DNA of 64,000 nucleotides from Pseudoramibacter porci (GCF_009696145.1 NZ_VUMO01000009.1:1-64000), one strand, 5' to 3'; positions 51,441 to 61,403 are shown, numbered from the stretch's first letter. The notes: generated from the sequence alone by a model not told the origin. Made by a program: numbers and translations.

Positions 51441-52928
51441 CTACGCATCCGACCGCGCGTAGGCGTTTTTCATCAAATTGCTGGTTTCGAAAAGGACGAG
51501 ATCCAGTGTGTTGTGGCACAGCTTTTCCAGCGCGTCGGTGACGGCGGCATTGGCCTCTTCGCAAAGGGCCTGAGCTTCGCTGGGGTCAGATTGCTTCAAC
51601 AGCGGATCGTAATGGGCGAGCATGGCCTGTCCCTTTGACTGGACGGCCTGTTGGTAATGCTCGATGTGATTCAAGCAGTTTGAATAGCCGGCGTCGGCCA
51701 AGGCAGCGATTAGACGGCTGCACCAGTAGAAGCTGTCGGTTGAAGTGTGTTCGCCTGTCGTGGCAAGAAAAGCGGGCACGGTGTCAATTTGGGTGTACAG
51801 CGGAATCCAGGCGTTGAACGGATTAGACGCGAAGCACAGCCATTGCAAAGCCCGAGCGTGTGCCGGCATGTCCGGGCGGATCTGGAGCATGGCGAGAAAA
51901 TCGTTGCGGTTGACGCCAATGGAGCGGTAAGCGCCGCGGCGGTTATCTTCGCCATAGCTGCCGTAGGGATCGTAGGGGGTGCCCTGATAGTGAGAGGAGA
52001 GGACGTATTTCACATCCTCCGGCGTGATTTTCCGTTCGGGCACAAAGCTCCAGGGAATATCGTCGGCTTCAGGGGTGAAGTCGGCGTCTGGGCCGTCCCA
52101 GATATACGTGGTCGGGTTGAAATACCGCCCGATGAACCAGGCCCGCGGCGTGTTGTAGACGTGATCCGCGTCGTCGTGGCTGCCGAAGGCCTCCCGGGGA
52201 TTAAGGCTGTCGTCAAAAGACAGGTTTAAGTGATGATCGGCGATAAAGGTCCTCAGATCAGAGGAACAGAGGAAATCGCGCTGTTCGCCGAAAGCATCCT
52301 CGAGATCAAATTGGTCGATCCCGAGCTGATTGGGCATCACGACGTAGCGGTCGTCCGGCACGCGGCGCGCGATCCAATGGTGACCGCCGATCGTTTCTAT
52401 CCACCAGATTTCGTCGGCGTCGGAAAAGGCCACGCCGTTCATTTCGTAGGTGCCGAATTGTTCGAGGAGGCTGCCGAGGCGCAGCACGCCTTCCCGCGCG
52501 CTTGAGATATAGGGCAGCACGAGGGTGACGAAATCTTCTTCGCCGATGCCGCCGGGTTTTTCGATACCGTCCGGTGACGCGTCAGCCGACAGATAATGGA
52601 CCAACGGGTCTGCGCCGAGCACCCGCGCGTTCGAGGTGATGGTTTCGGTCGCGGTCATCGCGACGTTGGCAGCGTTGACGCCGGCCGCGGCCCAGATGCC
52701 TTCGCCCGCCAGCGCGTTGGGCACGCTGGTGTAGCGCATCGGGTTGTCCGGCAAATCAATTTCGACGTGGCTTAAGACCGAACGGTAGTGACGGGGCTGT
52801 GCGTCGGGTGTGACGACGGCAAATTTTTTCGGCGTGTAGTGGCCGGCGCCCGAATCGTCATTTCGGGCGATCATCGTTGAACCGTCGTAGGACGCACGTT
52901 TACCGACTAAAAGCGTAGTACAAGGCAT
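51441..52928 (-). CDS. C69-family dipeptidase (PepD type)
   Basis: 495 residues. MPCTTLLVGKRASYDGSTMIARNDDSG is the N-terminal Ntn-hydrolase start with Cys3 as nucleophile, as in Lactobacillus PepD. Downstream PMRYTSVPNALAGEG and NEDSTD-like features are consistent. It hydrolyses dipeptides in the cytoplasm. AAGGAGAAA precedes the ATG. Preceded by no signal peptide. Confidence 0.9.
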   Translation of the reverse strand: MPCTTLLVGKRASYDGSTMIARNDDSGAGHYTPKKFAVVTPDAQPRHYRSVLSHVEIDLPDNPMRYTSVPNALAGEGIWAAAGVNAANVAMTATETITSNARVLGADPLVHYLSADASPDGIEKPGGIGEEDFVTLVLPYISSAREGVLRLGSLLEQFGTYEMNGVAFSDADEIWWIETIGGHHWIARRVPDDRYVVMPNQLGIDQFDLEDAFGEQRDFLCSSDLRTFIADHHLNLSFDDSLNPREAFGSHDDADHVYNTPRAWFIGRYFNPTTYIWDGPDADFTPEADDIPWSFVPERKITPEDVKYVLSSHYQGTPYDPYGSYGEDNRRGAYRSIGVNRNDFLAMLQIRPDMPAHARALQWLCFASNPFNAWIPLYTQIDTVPAFLATTGEHTSTDSFYWCSRLIAALADAGYSNCLNHIEHYQQAVQSKGQAMLAHYDPLLKQSDPSEAQALCEEANAAVTDALEKLCHNTLDLVLFETSNLMKNAYARSDA

Positions 52929-53054
52929 AGCATTTCTCCTTTATCATATTTAAATTAACAGATAAACAATTTTGCTTCTATTTTAGCGCATTTCTTCTTA
53001 AGAAAACATGGAGATCTGCAGGCGGCGCATCTCATTAAAATCGTGCGGCAAGCC

Positions 53055-53085
53055 AAAAGGCCATCTCATCACAAGATGACCTTTT
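53055..53085 (-). terminator. Terminator of the MFS gene
   Basis: AAAAGG, one mismatch, CATCT pairs with AGATG, one mismatch, CCTTTT around CATCACA. Confidence 0.7.
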
Positions 53086-53095
53086 TAATGATGGA

Positions 53096-54523
53096 CTATG
53101 ACAACTGTTCGCTGCTTTGTTTCGGAGCGGCGGCAAAGGGATGCCAGGTTAATGACAATGCGACGACGAATCCGATGAGCGCGACAGCCGCGGCAGTGGC
53201 GCAGCTGACATGGAAGCCGCCAGTGACAGCCAGTGCGCTCTTAAAACCGGCGGCGAGCCGCCCCTGTTCGACGGCGCTGAGGATGCCGACGTAAAGGGAT
53301 GAACCAAAGCATCCAGCCGTTTGGATCGCGGTGTAGCAGATCGTGACGCCGTGGGGATGCAGGTCTTCAGACAAGTTGTCCAACACGTAGCTTTGGGTCG
53401 GTCCGATACTGAAGTTGCAGCCGGCGAGAATCGGCAGATAAATGAGGGCAATCTGTACGCCCGCGGTGTGGGTGCCGGTCACTGTCGACATGAGGAGCAG
53501 AAAAGCGGCCATCACCAAAAGGGAAATCGGCAGGGAATGTTTAAAGCCGTATCGATCGTAAAGACTGCCGGCCAGCGGGGCAAAGACGACGCAGGATAAG
53601 CAGGGCAGCAATAAAGTCAGTGCTGCATCGAGGGCTGAGAATCCGAGAGCGTTCTGCATGTAGAGCGGCAGCAGAATGTTCATCGCGAAGACCGACATGA
53701 AGGCGATGAAGACAACGGCAATGCCCTTGACAAAGGACGCATCCTTAAAGGGACGCAGGTCCAAAAGCGGCTCGTCCAGCTGGTGCTGACGCCGGACAAA
53801 CAAGCCCGCGCTGACGACCCCGATGACAAAAGCCAGAATCGCGACGATGACGCTTTGCGAGAAGATGGTCGAAATGCCGTACATGATCCCGATGAGTGTC
53901 AGACTGATCAAGATGACAGAGAGGACATCGAGTTTCGGCTGGCTGAGGGCAGCGTAATCGTCGATGAAAATGACATTGAAGACGAGTGCAGCCGCAGTCA
54001 GCGCGGAAAAAACGAAAAATAAGAGATGCCAGTCAGAGACGGACAATAACAGGCCGCCAGCGATGGGGCCGAATGCCGGACCCAGCAGCGTCACCGCGCT
54101 GACGACGCCCATATAGGTGCCGAGGCGCCCCTTGGGTGCGATGAGCAGTGTCAGGTTCATGCCGATTGGGACGATCATGCCAGTGCCCACGGCCTGGACA
54201 CAGCGGCCGACAATCAAAACGGGAAAAGCTGTTGAGAAAGCGCCAATTAAAGAGCCTGCCAGCAGAAAGATAAAGGCCACCGTGGTTAAGCGGCGGGTAG
54301 GCACACTTCGGTATAAAAAGCTGATCATGGGCACCGTCACCGCGGCCACCAGCATGTAGGCAGTGGAGACCCATTGAACTTGACCGGAATTGATGTGAAA
54401 GGTGTGCATCATCGGCGTCAAGGCGACGTTTAAAAAGGTTTCGTTAAAAGTTGCCAGAAAAGCGCCGATGGCAATGGCCGTCAGAACGGCTGCCGCGTGT
54501 TTCACGGGTTTTGGATTGTTCAT
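53096..54523 (-). CDS. 14-helix MFS drug exporter (DHA2 type)
   Basis: About 475 residues with 14 predicted helices. FLATFNETFLNVALTPMM, WVSTAYMLVAAVTVPM and GRCVQAVGTGMIVPIGMN are DHA2/EmrB-QacA signatures. ATG 54523 has GGAAAGGAG upstream, whereas the longer frame adds a non-conserved lead. It probably exports a hydrophobic drug with proton antiport. The divergent neighbour is a UvrA paralogue. Confidence 0.9.
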   Translation of the reverse strand: MNNPKPVKHAAAVLTAIAIGAFLATFNETFLNVALTPMMHTFHINSGQVQWVSTAYMLVAAVTVPMISFLYRSVPTRRLTTVAFIFLLAGSLIGAFSTAFPVLIVGRCVQAVGTGMIVPIGMNLTLLIAPKGRLGTYMGVVSAVTLLGPAFGPIAGGLLLSVSDWHLLFFVFSALTAAALVFNVIFIDDYAALSQPKLDVLSVILISLTLIGIMYGISTIFSQSVIVAILAFVIGVVSAGLFVRRQHQLDEPLLDLRPFKDASFVKGIAVVFIAFMSVFAMNILLPLYMQNALGFSALDAALTLLLPCLSCVVFAPLAGSLYDRYGFKHSLPISLLVMAAFLLLMSTVTGTHTAGVQIALIYLPILAGCNFSIGPTQSYVLDNLSEDLHPHGVTICYTAIQTAGCFGSSLYVGILSAVEQGRLAAGFKSALAVTGGFHVSCATAAAVALIGFVVALSLTWHPFAAAPKQSSEQLS

Positions 54524-54865
54524 AAAAAAACTCCTTTCCTGTGACAGATCGCGACATCGATAGACGTAGGACTGGCCGAACGCGCCAGACAACAGCCTTC
54601 TTTAAAAAAAAGAAAACCGCTTTGAGCTGTCTTTTATTTTGTTGTGATTTGTTGTGAAATGAAAGACACGAAAAAGTGCCAAAATAAAAAAGCCGGAACA
54701 AACAGCCCGAAGGCCATTTGAATGACTTGTGTTTTATTTTAGACGACGAAAAAATTTTTGTCAAATAACTTTGGATTCAATCCGATTTGGTCAATGATGA
54801 TAACGAGAAATGTAAAAAAAGTGATACAATAAAAGCACATTAAGTAGAATAAAGGAGGCAGGCCA
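54524..54865. other. Divergent intergenic region between the MFS and UvrA2 genes
   Basis: 342 bases without a gene. The MFS leader on the minus strand contains T/A-rich hairpins near 54,590-54,640 (GACAGC/GCTGT-type and TTCTTT/AAAGAA arms), consistent with a regulated leader. On the plus strand TACAAT lies about 40 bases before the UvrA2 start, but no -35 fits well. Confidence 0.4.
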
Positions 54866-57361
54866 ATGGCGCAGAATCGCGAAAAAGTTCCAAATAAAAT
54901 CGAAGTGCGGGGTGCGGACGTCCACAATCTCAAGCACATCGATGTCGACATTCCGCTCAATCAAGTGGTCGGCATCGCCGGCGTCTCGGGATCAGGTAAG
55001 TCGTCTCTGGCGCTGGGCGTGCTTTACGCTGAGGGCTCCCGCCGTTATTTGGAGGCGCTTTCCGCATACACGCGCAGGCGCATGACCCAGGCGGAAAAGG
55101 CAGAGGTGGAGGCGGTCCGCTATATTCCAGCAGCGCTGGCCCTGCGGCAGCGCCCGGGGGTGCCAGGGGTGCGCAGCACCTTTGGCACAGCGACCGAGCT
55201 TTTGAACAGCCTGCGCCTGATGTTTTCCCGATTGGGCAGCCACCGCTGCCCCAACGGTCATTACGTGCCGCCGTCGCTCAATGTGGCGGCGATGAAGGCC
55301 ATTACTTGTCCGACGTGCGGCGCGCAGTTTTACGGGCCAGGCGCGGAAGATCTGGCCTTTAACAGCCGCGGCGCCTGCCCGACCTGCGAAGGCACGGGGC
55401 TGGTGCGTACTGTCGACGAGGCGACCCTTGTGCCAGATGAAACCCTGTCCATCGACGAGGGCGCTGTGCGCCCATGGCAGACGCTGATGTGGTCTTTGAT
55501 GAAGGACATCGCCAGAGAAATGGGCGTGCGCACCGACGTGCCTTTCAAGGATTTGACGCCCAAAGAGCGGGACATCGTGTTTAACGGCCCAGCCGTCAAA
55601 AAGAACATCATCTATCAGAACAAAACCAGCGGCGCGTCCGGCGACATGGATTTCACCTATTTCAACGCTAAATACACTGTGGAAAACGCGCTGTCCCACG
55701 TCAAGGACGAGAAGGGCATGAAACGGGTCGAAAAATTTTTAAAGACGGCAGTCTGCCCGGACTGCGGCGGGACTCGGCTTTCCGAAGCGGCACGGGCGCC
55801 GAAGCTCAGAGGGATTACGCTGGATCAGGCCTGCCAAATGACGCTTACCGCCCTTTGCGGGTGGGTCAAAGGCGTGCCGGGGACGATGCCGGACGAGATG
55901 CGGCCGATGGCGGCGAGCATCTGTGCGTCTTTTGAAGGCACCGCGAAGCGCCTTTTGGATCTGGGGCTGGGCTACATCACATTGGACCGCGCCGCGTCGA
56001 CGCTGTCGACTGGCGAGCGTCAGCGGATGCAGTTGGCCCGGGCCGTGCGCAATCGGACGACCGGTGTACTTTACGTATTGGACGAGCCGTCGATTGGGCT
56101 GCACCCGGCCAATATCGAAGGGCTCACCGGGGTGATGGGCGATTTGATTGACGACGGCAATTCGGTGGTGTTGGTGGATCACGACACGCAGGTTTTGAGA
56201 CAGGCGGACTGGCTCATTGAAATGGGACCGAAGGCCGGCGCCGACGGTGGACAGGTCATCGCCCAGGGAGCAGTTGAAAAAATGGAAAAGGATTCGGCGT
56301 CGATTATCGGGCCTTACCTTTCGGGAGAAACCGTCCAGGTTCGAAAGCACTGCCCGGAATCGGCGGTATTTGACAACGGGGCCATTCGCATGAAAACCGG
56401 GCCGATTCACACGGTGAAGCCGTTGGATGTCGCTTTTCCGAAGGGCCGGCTTTCTGTGGTCACCGGTGTGTCCGGCTCGGGCAAAACGACGATGATTCTG
56501 GAGAGCCTCATTCCGGGGTTGACGGCGCAAATCGAGGGCCGTCCGCTTCCGGCGCACGTCAAAGGAATTGAGGCGTCGGGGATTGAGCAGGTCAAGCTGA
56601 TCGACGCGACGCCCATTGGCATCAACGTCCGTTCGACGGTGGCGACGTACGCGGGAGTTCACGACAGGCTGCGCAAGATTTTCGCGCAGACAGACGAAGC
56701 GAAGGCGGCTGGCTTTAAGCCCGGTGCCTTTTCCTACAATACCGGCGCGCTCAAATGTCCGACCTGTGAGGGGACGGGCACGATCAGCCTGGACGTGCAG
56801 TTTTTACCCGATGTGGAAATCACCTGCCCGGACTGCGACGGCACGCGCTACAGCGCGGAGGCGGACCACATCCATTGGCACAATAAAGCGAAAAGGGCAT
56901 TGACGCTGCCGCAGCTGATGGCGATGAGCGTCGACGAGGCGCTTGAAGCCTGTCAGGGCCTGCCGGCGGTGTGCAGGCGTCTTCAGGTGCTGCACGATCT
57001 TGGCCTGGGCTATCTCACCTTGGGCGAGGCGACGCCGGGGCTTTCCGGCGGCGAAGCCCAGCGCCTCAAGCTGGCGAGCGAGATGGGGCGGCCTCAAAAG
57101 GACGCACTGTTTGTCTTCGACGAACCGACCATTGGCCTGCATCCCCTCGACGTGAAAACACTGCTGACGGTTTTTCAGACGCTGATCGATTTCGGCGCGA
57201 CGATCGTGGTCATCGAACACGATCTCGACGTGATTCACAACGCCGATTACCTCGTCGATATGGGGCCGGGCGGCGGTGAAGAAGGCGGGCGCATCGTCGC
57301 GGCCGGGACGGTGGAAGCTGTTAAAAATTGTGCGGAAAGCGTGACGGGAAGGTATTTGTAA
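54866..57361 (+). CDS. Class II UvrA-like ABC ATPase (UvrA2)
   Basis: 831 residues, shorter than UvrA (about 940). Two ABC ATPase modules are complete: GVSGSGKSSLALGVLYAEGS with LSTGERQRMQL, then GVSGSGKTTMI with LSGGEAQRLKLA, plus CPTCEGTG zinc sites. The segment between the first zinc region and FNSRGACPTCEGTG is about 120 residues shorter than in UvrA, where the UvrB-binding domain normally sits. This matches UvrA2/DrrC-type proteins tied to drug tolerance rather than canonical excision repair. AAAGGAGG precedes the ATG. Confidence 0.88.
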   Translation: MAQNREKVPNKIEVRGADVHNLKHIDVDIPLNQVVGIAGVSGSGKSSLALGVLYAEGSRRYLEALSAYTRRRMTQAEKAEVEAVRYIPAALALRQRPGVPGVRSTFGTATELLNSLRLMFSRLGSHRCPNGHYVPPSLNVAAMKAITCPTCGAQFYGPGAEDLAFNSRGACPTCEGTGLVRTVDEATLVPDETLSIDEGAVRPWQTLMWSLMKDIAREMGVRTDVPFKDLTPKERDIVFNGPAVKKNIIYQNKTSGASGDMDFTYFNAKYTVENALSHVKDEKGMKRVEKFLKTAVCPDCGGTRLSEAARAPKLRGITLDQACQMTLTALCGWVKGVPGTMPDEMRPMAASICASFEGTAKRLLDLGLGYITLDRAASTLSTGERQRMQLARAVRNRTTGVLYVLDEPSIGLHPANIEGLTGVMGDLIDDGNSVVLVDHDTQVLRQADWLIEMGPKAGADGGQVIAQGAVEKMEKDSASIIGPYLSGETVQVRKHCPESAVFDNGAIRMKTGPIHTVKPLDVAFPKGRLSVVTGVSGSGKTTMILESLIPGLTAQIEGRPLPAHVKGIEASGIEQVKLIDATPIGINVRSTVATYAGVHDRLRKIFAQTDEAKAAGFKPGAFSYNTGALKCPTCEGTGTISLDVQFLPDVEITCPDCDGTRYSAEADHIHWHNKAKRALTLPQLMAMSVDEALEACQGLPAVCRRLQVLHDLGLGYLTLGEATPGLSGGEAQRLKLASEMGRPQKDALFVFDEPTIGLHPLDVKTLLTVFQTLIDFGATIVVIEHDLDVIHNADYLVDMGPGGGEEGGRIVAAGTVEAVKNCAESVTGRYL

Positions 57362-57377
57362 ATTTTGATAAAAATTG

Positions 57378-57402
57378 AGCGGGGCAGGTACCCCGCTTTT
57401 TT
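57378..57402. terminator. Terminator between UvrA2 and the osmoprotectant transporter
   Basis: AGCGGGG pairs with CCCCGCT around CAGGTA, followed by six T. It can act in both directions for the convergent genes; it overlaps the stop of the minus-strand gene. Confidence 0.8.
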
Positions 57403-58195
57403 ACGCGTGAACGCGGTTGTATGCACATTCGCCGATTTTGTCGTCGGGCATCGTGCAGATGTGTCGTTCGTTTCGGAAAAACCTTCCGACGAAAGAATTA
57501 GCCGGATGGGCGAGTACTTCGTCAGGGGTATCGTACTGCTGAATTTCGCCATGATCCATGATCATGACCTTGGTGCCGAGCTTGAGGGCCTCCTTGATGT
57601 CGTGAGTGACAAAGAGCACGGTGATGCCCGTTTCCCGGTGGATTCTCGCGATTTCGTCCTGGAGGCTGCTTCGGGTGATTTCGTCGACCGCGCCGAAGGG
57701 TTCATCCATCAGCAGAATTTCCGGCGAGGCGGCGAGGGCTCGCGCGATACCGACCCGCTGCTGCTGGCCGCCGGAGAGCTCCGCCGGGAAGCGGTCCTTC
57801 ATCGCCGGGTCCAGCCCGACGATGGCCATCCACTTGTCAATGGCGGCCTCCGTGCGTTTGCGGTCATTCTTGTTCCAGAGATTGGGCACGTAGGCGATGT
57901 TCTGTTCGACGGTCATGTGTGGGAAGAGGACGCTGCCCTGAATGGCGTAGCCGATGTTGCGCCGAAGCATGATGTGATCGACATCGCGGATGTTTTTGCC
58001 TTGGACGAAAATGTCGCCGGCTGTGGGCGCAATTAACGCGTTGATCATTTTGAGGGTCGTCGTTTTGCCGCATCCCGAAGAGCCGATGATGGTGACGAAG
58101 TCGCCGCGCGCGACAGCAAAGCTCAGATCCGGAATGATCGTCGCTTCGCCGTATTTTTTGGTGACGTGTTCAAATTGAATCACAGGTTCGTTCAT
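57401..58195 (-). CDS. Osmoprotectant ABC transporter ATP-binding protein
   Basis: 264 residues. Walker [14 protein letters not shown], signature [10 protein letters not shown], Walker [13 protein letters not shown] and H-loop VTHD identify the OpuCA/BusAA-type ATPase. No CBS domains are present at the C-terminus, unlike larger OpuCA. It lies 10 bases after the permease/binding-protein fusion and forms its ATPase. Probably imports glycine betaine or related solute. Confidence 0.9.
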   Translation of the reverse strand: MNEPVIQFEHVTKKYGEATIIPDLSFAVARGDFVTIIGSSGCGKTTTLKMINALIAPTAGDIFVQGKNIRDVDHIMLRRNIGYAIQGSVLFPHMTVEQNIAYVPNLWNKNDRKRTEAAIDKWMAIVGLDPAMKDRFPAELSGGQQQRVGIARALAASPEILLMDEPFGAVDEITRSSLQDEIARIHRETGITVLFVTHDIKEALKLGTKVMIMDHGEIQQYDTPDEVLAHPANSFVGRFFRNERHICTMPDDKIGECAYNRVHA

Positions 58196-58205
58196 TTTTT
58201 ACCTC

Positions 58206-59741
58206 TTATTTTAATAATCCCTTTTCTTTTAAGAAAGCTCTGGCGACGTCCCGAGGTTCTTTTTTCTTGACGTCGACTTCGTTGTTCATCTTGACCATGT
58301 CTGCGTCGCTGATTTTGCCGGTCAGCTTTTTAAAGACCTTTTTGAGCTCAGGATGCGCATTTAAGACTTCTGTCCGAACGACATTGCCGCAGCGGTAAGA
58401 GGGGAAGAAATTTTTATCGTCTTTGAGCACCACGGCGTTGGCGTCGGCGAGCTGCCCATCTGTGGTGAACACGACCATGACGTCGATCTGGTTTTCTGAT
58501 AAGGCCTTGTATTTGAGACCGATGTCCATGTCCATCGTCTTGCCGAAACGCATGTTGTAGGCCTTGCAGAGGGCGTCGTAACCGTCCTTGCGTTCGAAAA
58601 AGTCGTATTCGGCACCGAAGGTGAGATCCTGAGCGTGATCGCGAAGGTCAGAATAAGTTTTGATATTGTACTGATCGGCAATCGGTTTGCGGACGACGAG
58701 GCCGTAGGTATTGTTAAAGCCGTACATGCCAATCCAGGTCAAGCCTTTCTTGTTGTAGGCCTTTTGCAGCGTTTTGAATTGATCCTCGCTGTAGACCGAT
58801 TTATTTTTGAGCACCATATTCCAGCCGGTGCCGGTGTATTCCGGGTAGAGGTCGAACTTGCCGCTTTCCATGGCTGGTTCGATGTTGGAGGTGCCGCCGC
58901 CGACACCTTGAGTGAGCTTGACGTTGAGGTCGGTATCCTGTTCAATCAAAATGTCGAGCATTTCACCGAGGATGTACTGTTCTGTCATTGGTTTGGTCGC
59001 GATGTGAATCGTCGCGTTTTGTTTTTGGGGAATGGCCGCAAAGACAATGGCGCCGATCACGACGGCGGCGACGGCGATCAAAACGCCCTTCGTGCGTTTC
59101 CGCGCCTTAACGGAGCGTTTTTGGAGCTGTTTTTCCAGCAGGCCGAGGAGCAAATCGGCAACTAAGGCCAGAACGGCAGTGAGGAGACTGCCTGCGAGGG
59201 TCATGGCAGCATTGTTCGTCGTGATGCCGCGGTAAATCGCCACCCCGAGGCCGCCGGCCCCAATGAAGGAGGCGATCCCGGCCAGGGCGATGGTCATGGT
59301 GATCATATTGCGGATGCCGGAAAGAATGACGGGCATGGCCAACGGCAGTTTTACCTTGAAGAGCACCTGCCGTTTGGTGCTGCCCATGCCCTTTGCCGCT
59401 TCGATGATCGCCGGATCGACGTTGGTGAGTCCGGTGTGGACGGCGCGGACCATCGGCAGCAGCGCGTAAATGGTAAGCGCGATGACAGCGGTGGTGTTGC
59501 CGACGCCTGAAAAGGGAATCAGGAACCCCAGCATCGAAATGGAAGGGATGGTGTATAAAAAATTGATAACGCCTAGGGTTGGCTTCGCCGATTTCTGGTA
59601 TTCGGCGATCAGGATGCCGACGAGCCCGCCAAAAACGATGGCGATAGCGATCGCGGCAAAAGAAATTTCGAGATGCTCGACCAGCAGGCCGAGAAAGAAA
59701 TCCCGGCGGGCGGCCAGCAGCTTAAAGGTTGAAGTGATCAT
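58206..59741 (-). CDS. Osmoprotectant transporter permease fused to binding protein
   Basis: About 511 residues. Residues 1-215 form the permease (six helices, with the EAAKGMGSTKRQVLFKVKLPLAMP loop). The rest is an extracellular substrate-binding domain beginning about 240 (HIATKPMTEQYILGEMLDILIEQ), anchored after a helix. This is the ProWX/OpuC fusion known in Firmicutes. The ATG at 59741 has GGAAAGGA upstream; the longer GTG frame would include it. Confidence 0.9.
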   Translation of the reverse strand: MITSTFKLLAARRDFFLGLLVEHLEISFAAIAIAIVFGGLVGILIAEYQKSAKPTLGVINFLYTIPSISMLGFLIPFSGVGNTTAVIALTIYALLPMVRAVHTGLTNVDPAIIEAAKGMGSTKRQVLFKVKLPLAMPVILSGIRNMITMTIALAGIASFIGAGGLGVAIYRGITTNNAAMTLAGSLLTAVLALVADLLLGLLEKQLQKRSVKARKRTKGVLIAVAAVVIGAIVFAAIPQKQNATIHIATKPMTEQYILGEMLDILIEQDTDLNVKLTQGVGGGTSNIEPAMESGKFDLYPEYTGTGWNMVLKNKSVYSEDQFKTLQKAYNKKGLTWIGMYGFNNTYGLVVRKPIADQYNIKTYSDLRDHAQDLTFGAEYDFFERKDGYDALCKAYNMRFGKTMDMDIGLKYKALSENQIDVMVVFTTDGQLADANAVVLKDDKNFFPSYRCGNVVRTEVLNAHPELKKVFKKLTGKISDADMVKMNNEVDVKKKEPRDVARAFLKEKGLLK

Positions 59742-59799
59742 GCATGTCCTTTCCGGCACGCGCAGATGCGCCTGTCTTTAGCCTCAAAGAGAGAGATAG

Positions 59800-60420
59800 T
59801 TAGTTTTCGTCCCGGCGCACGATGCAGGAGACCGGGCAGTTTTCGTAGCACAAGCCGCAGTGGAGGCAGGCGTCCTGACGGATACGGTAGGGGCTGTCGG
59901 CTTCGATCGCGTTCTGTGGGCAGACCGATTGGCAGGTGCCGCATTCAATGCAGCTGTCCGTGATCAAGAATCCTGGCGTCTGCACGTCCTTTTCCGCGCC
60001 GAAGGTAAAGTATTCCCGGTGGATCGGATGCGAGGATAAGTCAAAGCATTCCAGCTGTCCCGCGTCAATCACAAAGGGATCGAGGATGTAGCGGGCGTCA
60101 CCGGGATACACGCCGTTCATCGACGGATTTTCTTCGAAGATGCGGTCGATCCATTGATCGTGATCTTCTGTGATCCGCTTCGCTTCTCCGGTCAGCCGAA
60201 CAGCCTGCCAATTTTGATTCAATCCAGTGATCGCGACGTTTGGGTTAGCGATCAGCTCTTTGTAAAAATCCTTGCCCCTTGCCGTGCAGAAATAGAGCTT
60301 TTCGTTTTCGACGATCATGACGTCAATAATACGGTTATGAGGTCTGCCGTCGGCATCGACGGTTGCGAAGGCCACGTCGCGAATTTCTCTGAGCATGTTC
60401 AAACAATCTTGTGCGTTCAT
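59800..60420 (-). CDS. Flavin-binding (PNPOx-like) protein with 4Fe-4S module
   Basis: 206 residues. The N-terminal 140 residues are a pyridoxamine-phosphate-oxidase-like split barrel (AFATVDADGRPHNRII, VIVENEKLYFCTARGK). The C-terminus has two clusters: CIECGTCQSVCPQNAI and CLHCGLCYENCPVSC. The fusion should pass electrons between FMN and two iron-sulfur clusters. Physiological partner unknown. AGGAGAA precedes the ATG. Confidence 0.86.
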   Translation of the reverse strand: MNAQDCLNMLREIRDVAFATVDADGRPHNRIIDVMIVENEKLYFCTARGKDFYKELIANPNVAITGLNQNWQAVRLTGEAKRITEDHDQWIDRIFEENPSMNGVYPGDARYILDPFVIDAGQLECFDLSSHPIHREYFTFGAEKDVQTPGFLITDSCIECGTCQSVCPQNAIEADSPYRIRQDACLHCGLCYENCPVSCIVRRDEN

Positions 60421-60520
60421 TGCGTTCTCCTCTTCAATCTGTTGAATCTAAATACATTACAAATTTTATTGATGTCATTATAAGCCCAACAAATTAAAAT
60501 GTCAACGAAAAATTTACAAT

Positions 60521-60541
60521 AAAAAATCCGCCGTTAGGCGG
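60521..60541 (-). terminator. Minus-strand terminator-like hairpin with no obvious gene
   Basis: CCGCC-GTTA-GGCGG, followed on the minus strand by TTTTTT. It lies in the divergent region between 60420 and 60696, where no minus-strand gene begins, so it may stop an unseen antisense or small RNA. Confidence 0.4.
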
Positions 60542-60657
60542 CTGTAATGATGGTGTTGTATAGATTAGAAATAGGATCGCAAAATAATAATCATTTTGAT
60601 CATACGCTTAAAGAGATTCGTGGCAATTTTCTAGAGGTGCCTGACCCGTATGATATG

Positions 60658-60666
60658 TGTTATAAT
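60658..60666 (+). promoter_or_regulatory. Extended -10 promoter of the esterase gene
   Basis: TGTTATAAT with no convincing -35, 30 bases before the esterase start. Confidence 0.5.
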
Positions 60667-60695
60667 GACATAAAATATTCACAGGAGGAAAATCA

Positions 60696-61403
60696 ATGAA
60701 AAAGGCAGCCTTTAAACTGGCAGGAAAAGTCTGCGAGCTGTACACGCCGGACGGTGACGGCCGGGAAGCAGAACTGATCTTCATTCAGGCGGTAGACGAT
60801 CACGACGCTGAGGGCTTTCCCGCGATGCTGGAGATCATGAATCAACAAATCGAACAGCCCTTTGTTTTTGCCGATTTTTACGTCGGCGATTGGAACGCCG
60901 ATCTGACACCGTGGGACGCGCCGCCGGTTTTCGGAAAGGAAGGCTTTGGTCACGGCGCGGCAGACACCTTGGCTTTCGTCAGTGAGATGTTCATCCCAGA
61001 AGTGCGCGCGCGGGCGAAGCTTTCCGAAACAACGCCGATTGTCGTCGGCGGCTACTCTCTGGCCGGGCTGTTTGCTCTTTGGAGCGTTTACCAGACAGAC
61101 GCCTTCGCGGCGGTCATGGCAGCGTCACCTTCAGTCTGGTTTCCCGGATGGCGGGATTACAGCGACGCCCACGCGCCCAAGGTGCCGGCGATTTATTTAA
61201 GCCTTGGCGATAAAGAGGAAAAGACACGCAATCAGGTTATGGCGCAGGTCGGCGACAACATCCGCCACCAATACGACGTGCTCAAACAAAATGCGTCGGT
61301 TGAAAGCTGCACGCTGGCATGGCATCCGGGCAACCACTTCAAGGATCCTGAAAAGCGCTGCGCGGCGGGGTACATCTGGTGCGCTAAGGCGTTGACGAAA
61401 TAA
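60696..61403 (+). CDS. Alpha/beta-hydrolase esterase
   Basis: 235 residues. VVGGYSLAG is the nucleophile elbow (GxSxG) and WHPGNHF holds the probable catalytic His; MAASPSVWFPGW resembles the esterase D (EsD/Fes-like) family. It likely cleaves a small ester; the substrate is unknown. CAGGAGG precedes the ATG. Confidence 0.75.
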   Translation: MKKAAFKLAGKVCELYTPDGDGREAELIFIQAVDDHDAEGFPAMLEIMNQQIEQPFVFADFYVGDWNADLTPWDAPPVFGKEGFGHGAADTLAFVSEMFIPEVRARAKLSETTPIVVGGYSLAGLFALWSVYQTDAFAAVMAASPSVWFPGWRDYSDAHAPKVPAIYLSLGDKEEKTRNQVMAQVGDNIRHQYDVLKQNASVESCTLAWHPGNHFKDPEKRCAAGYIWCAKALTK

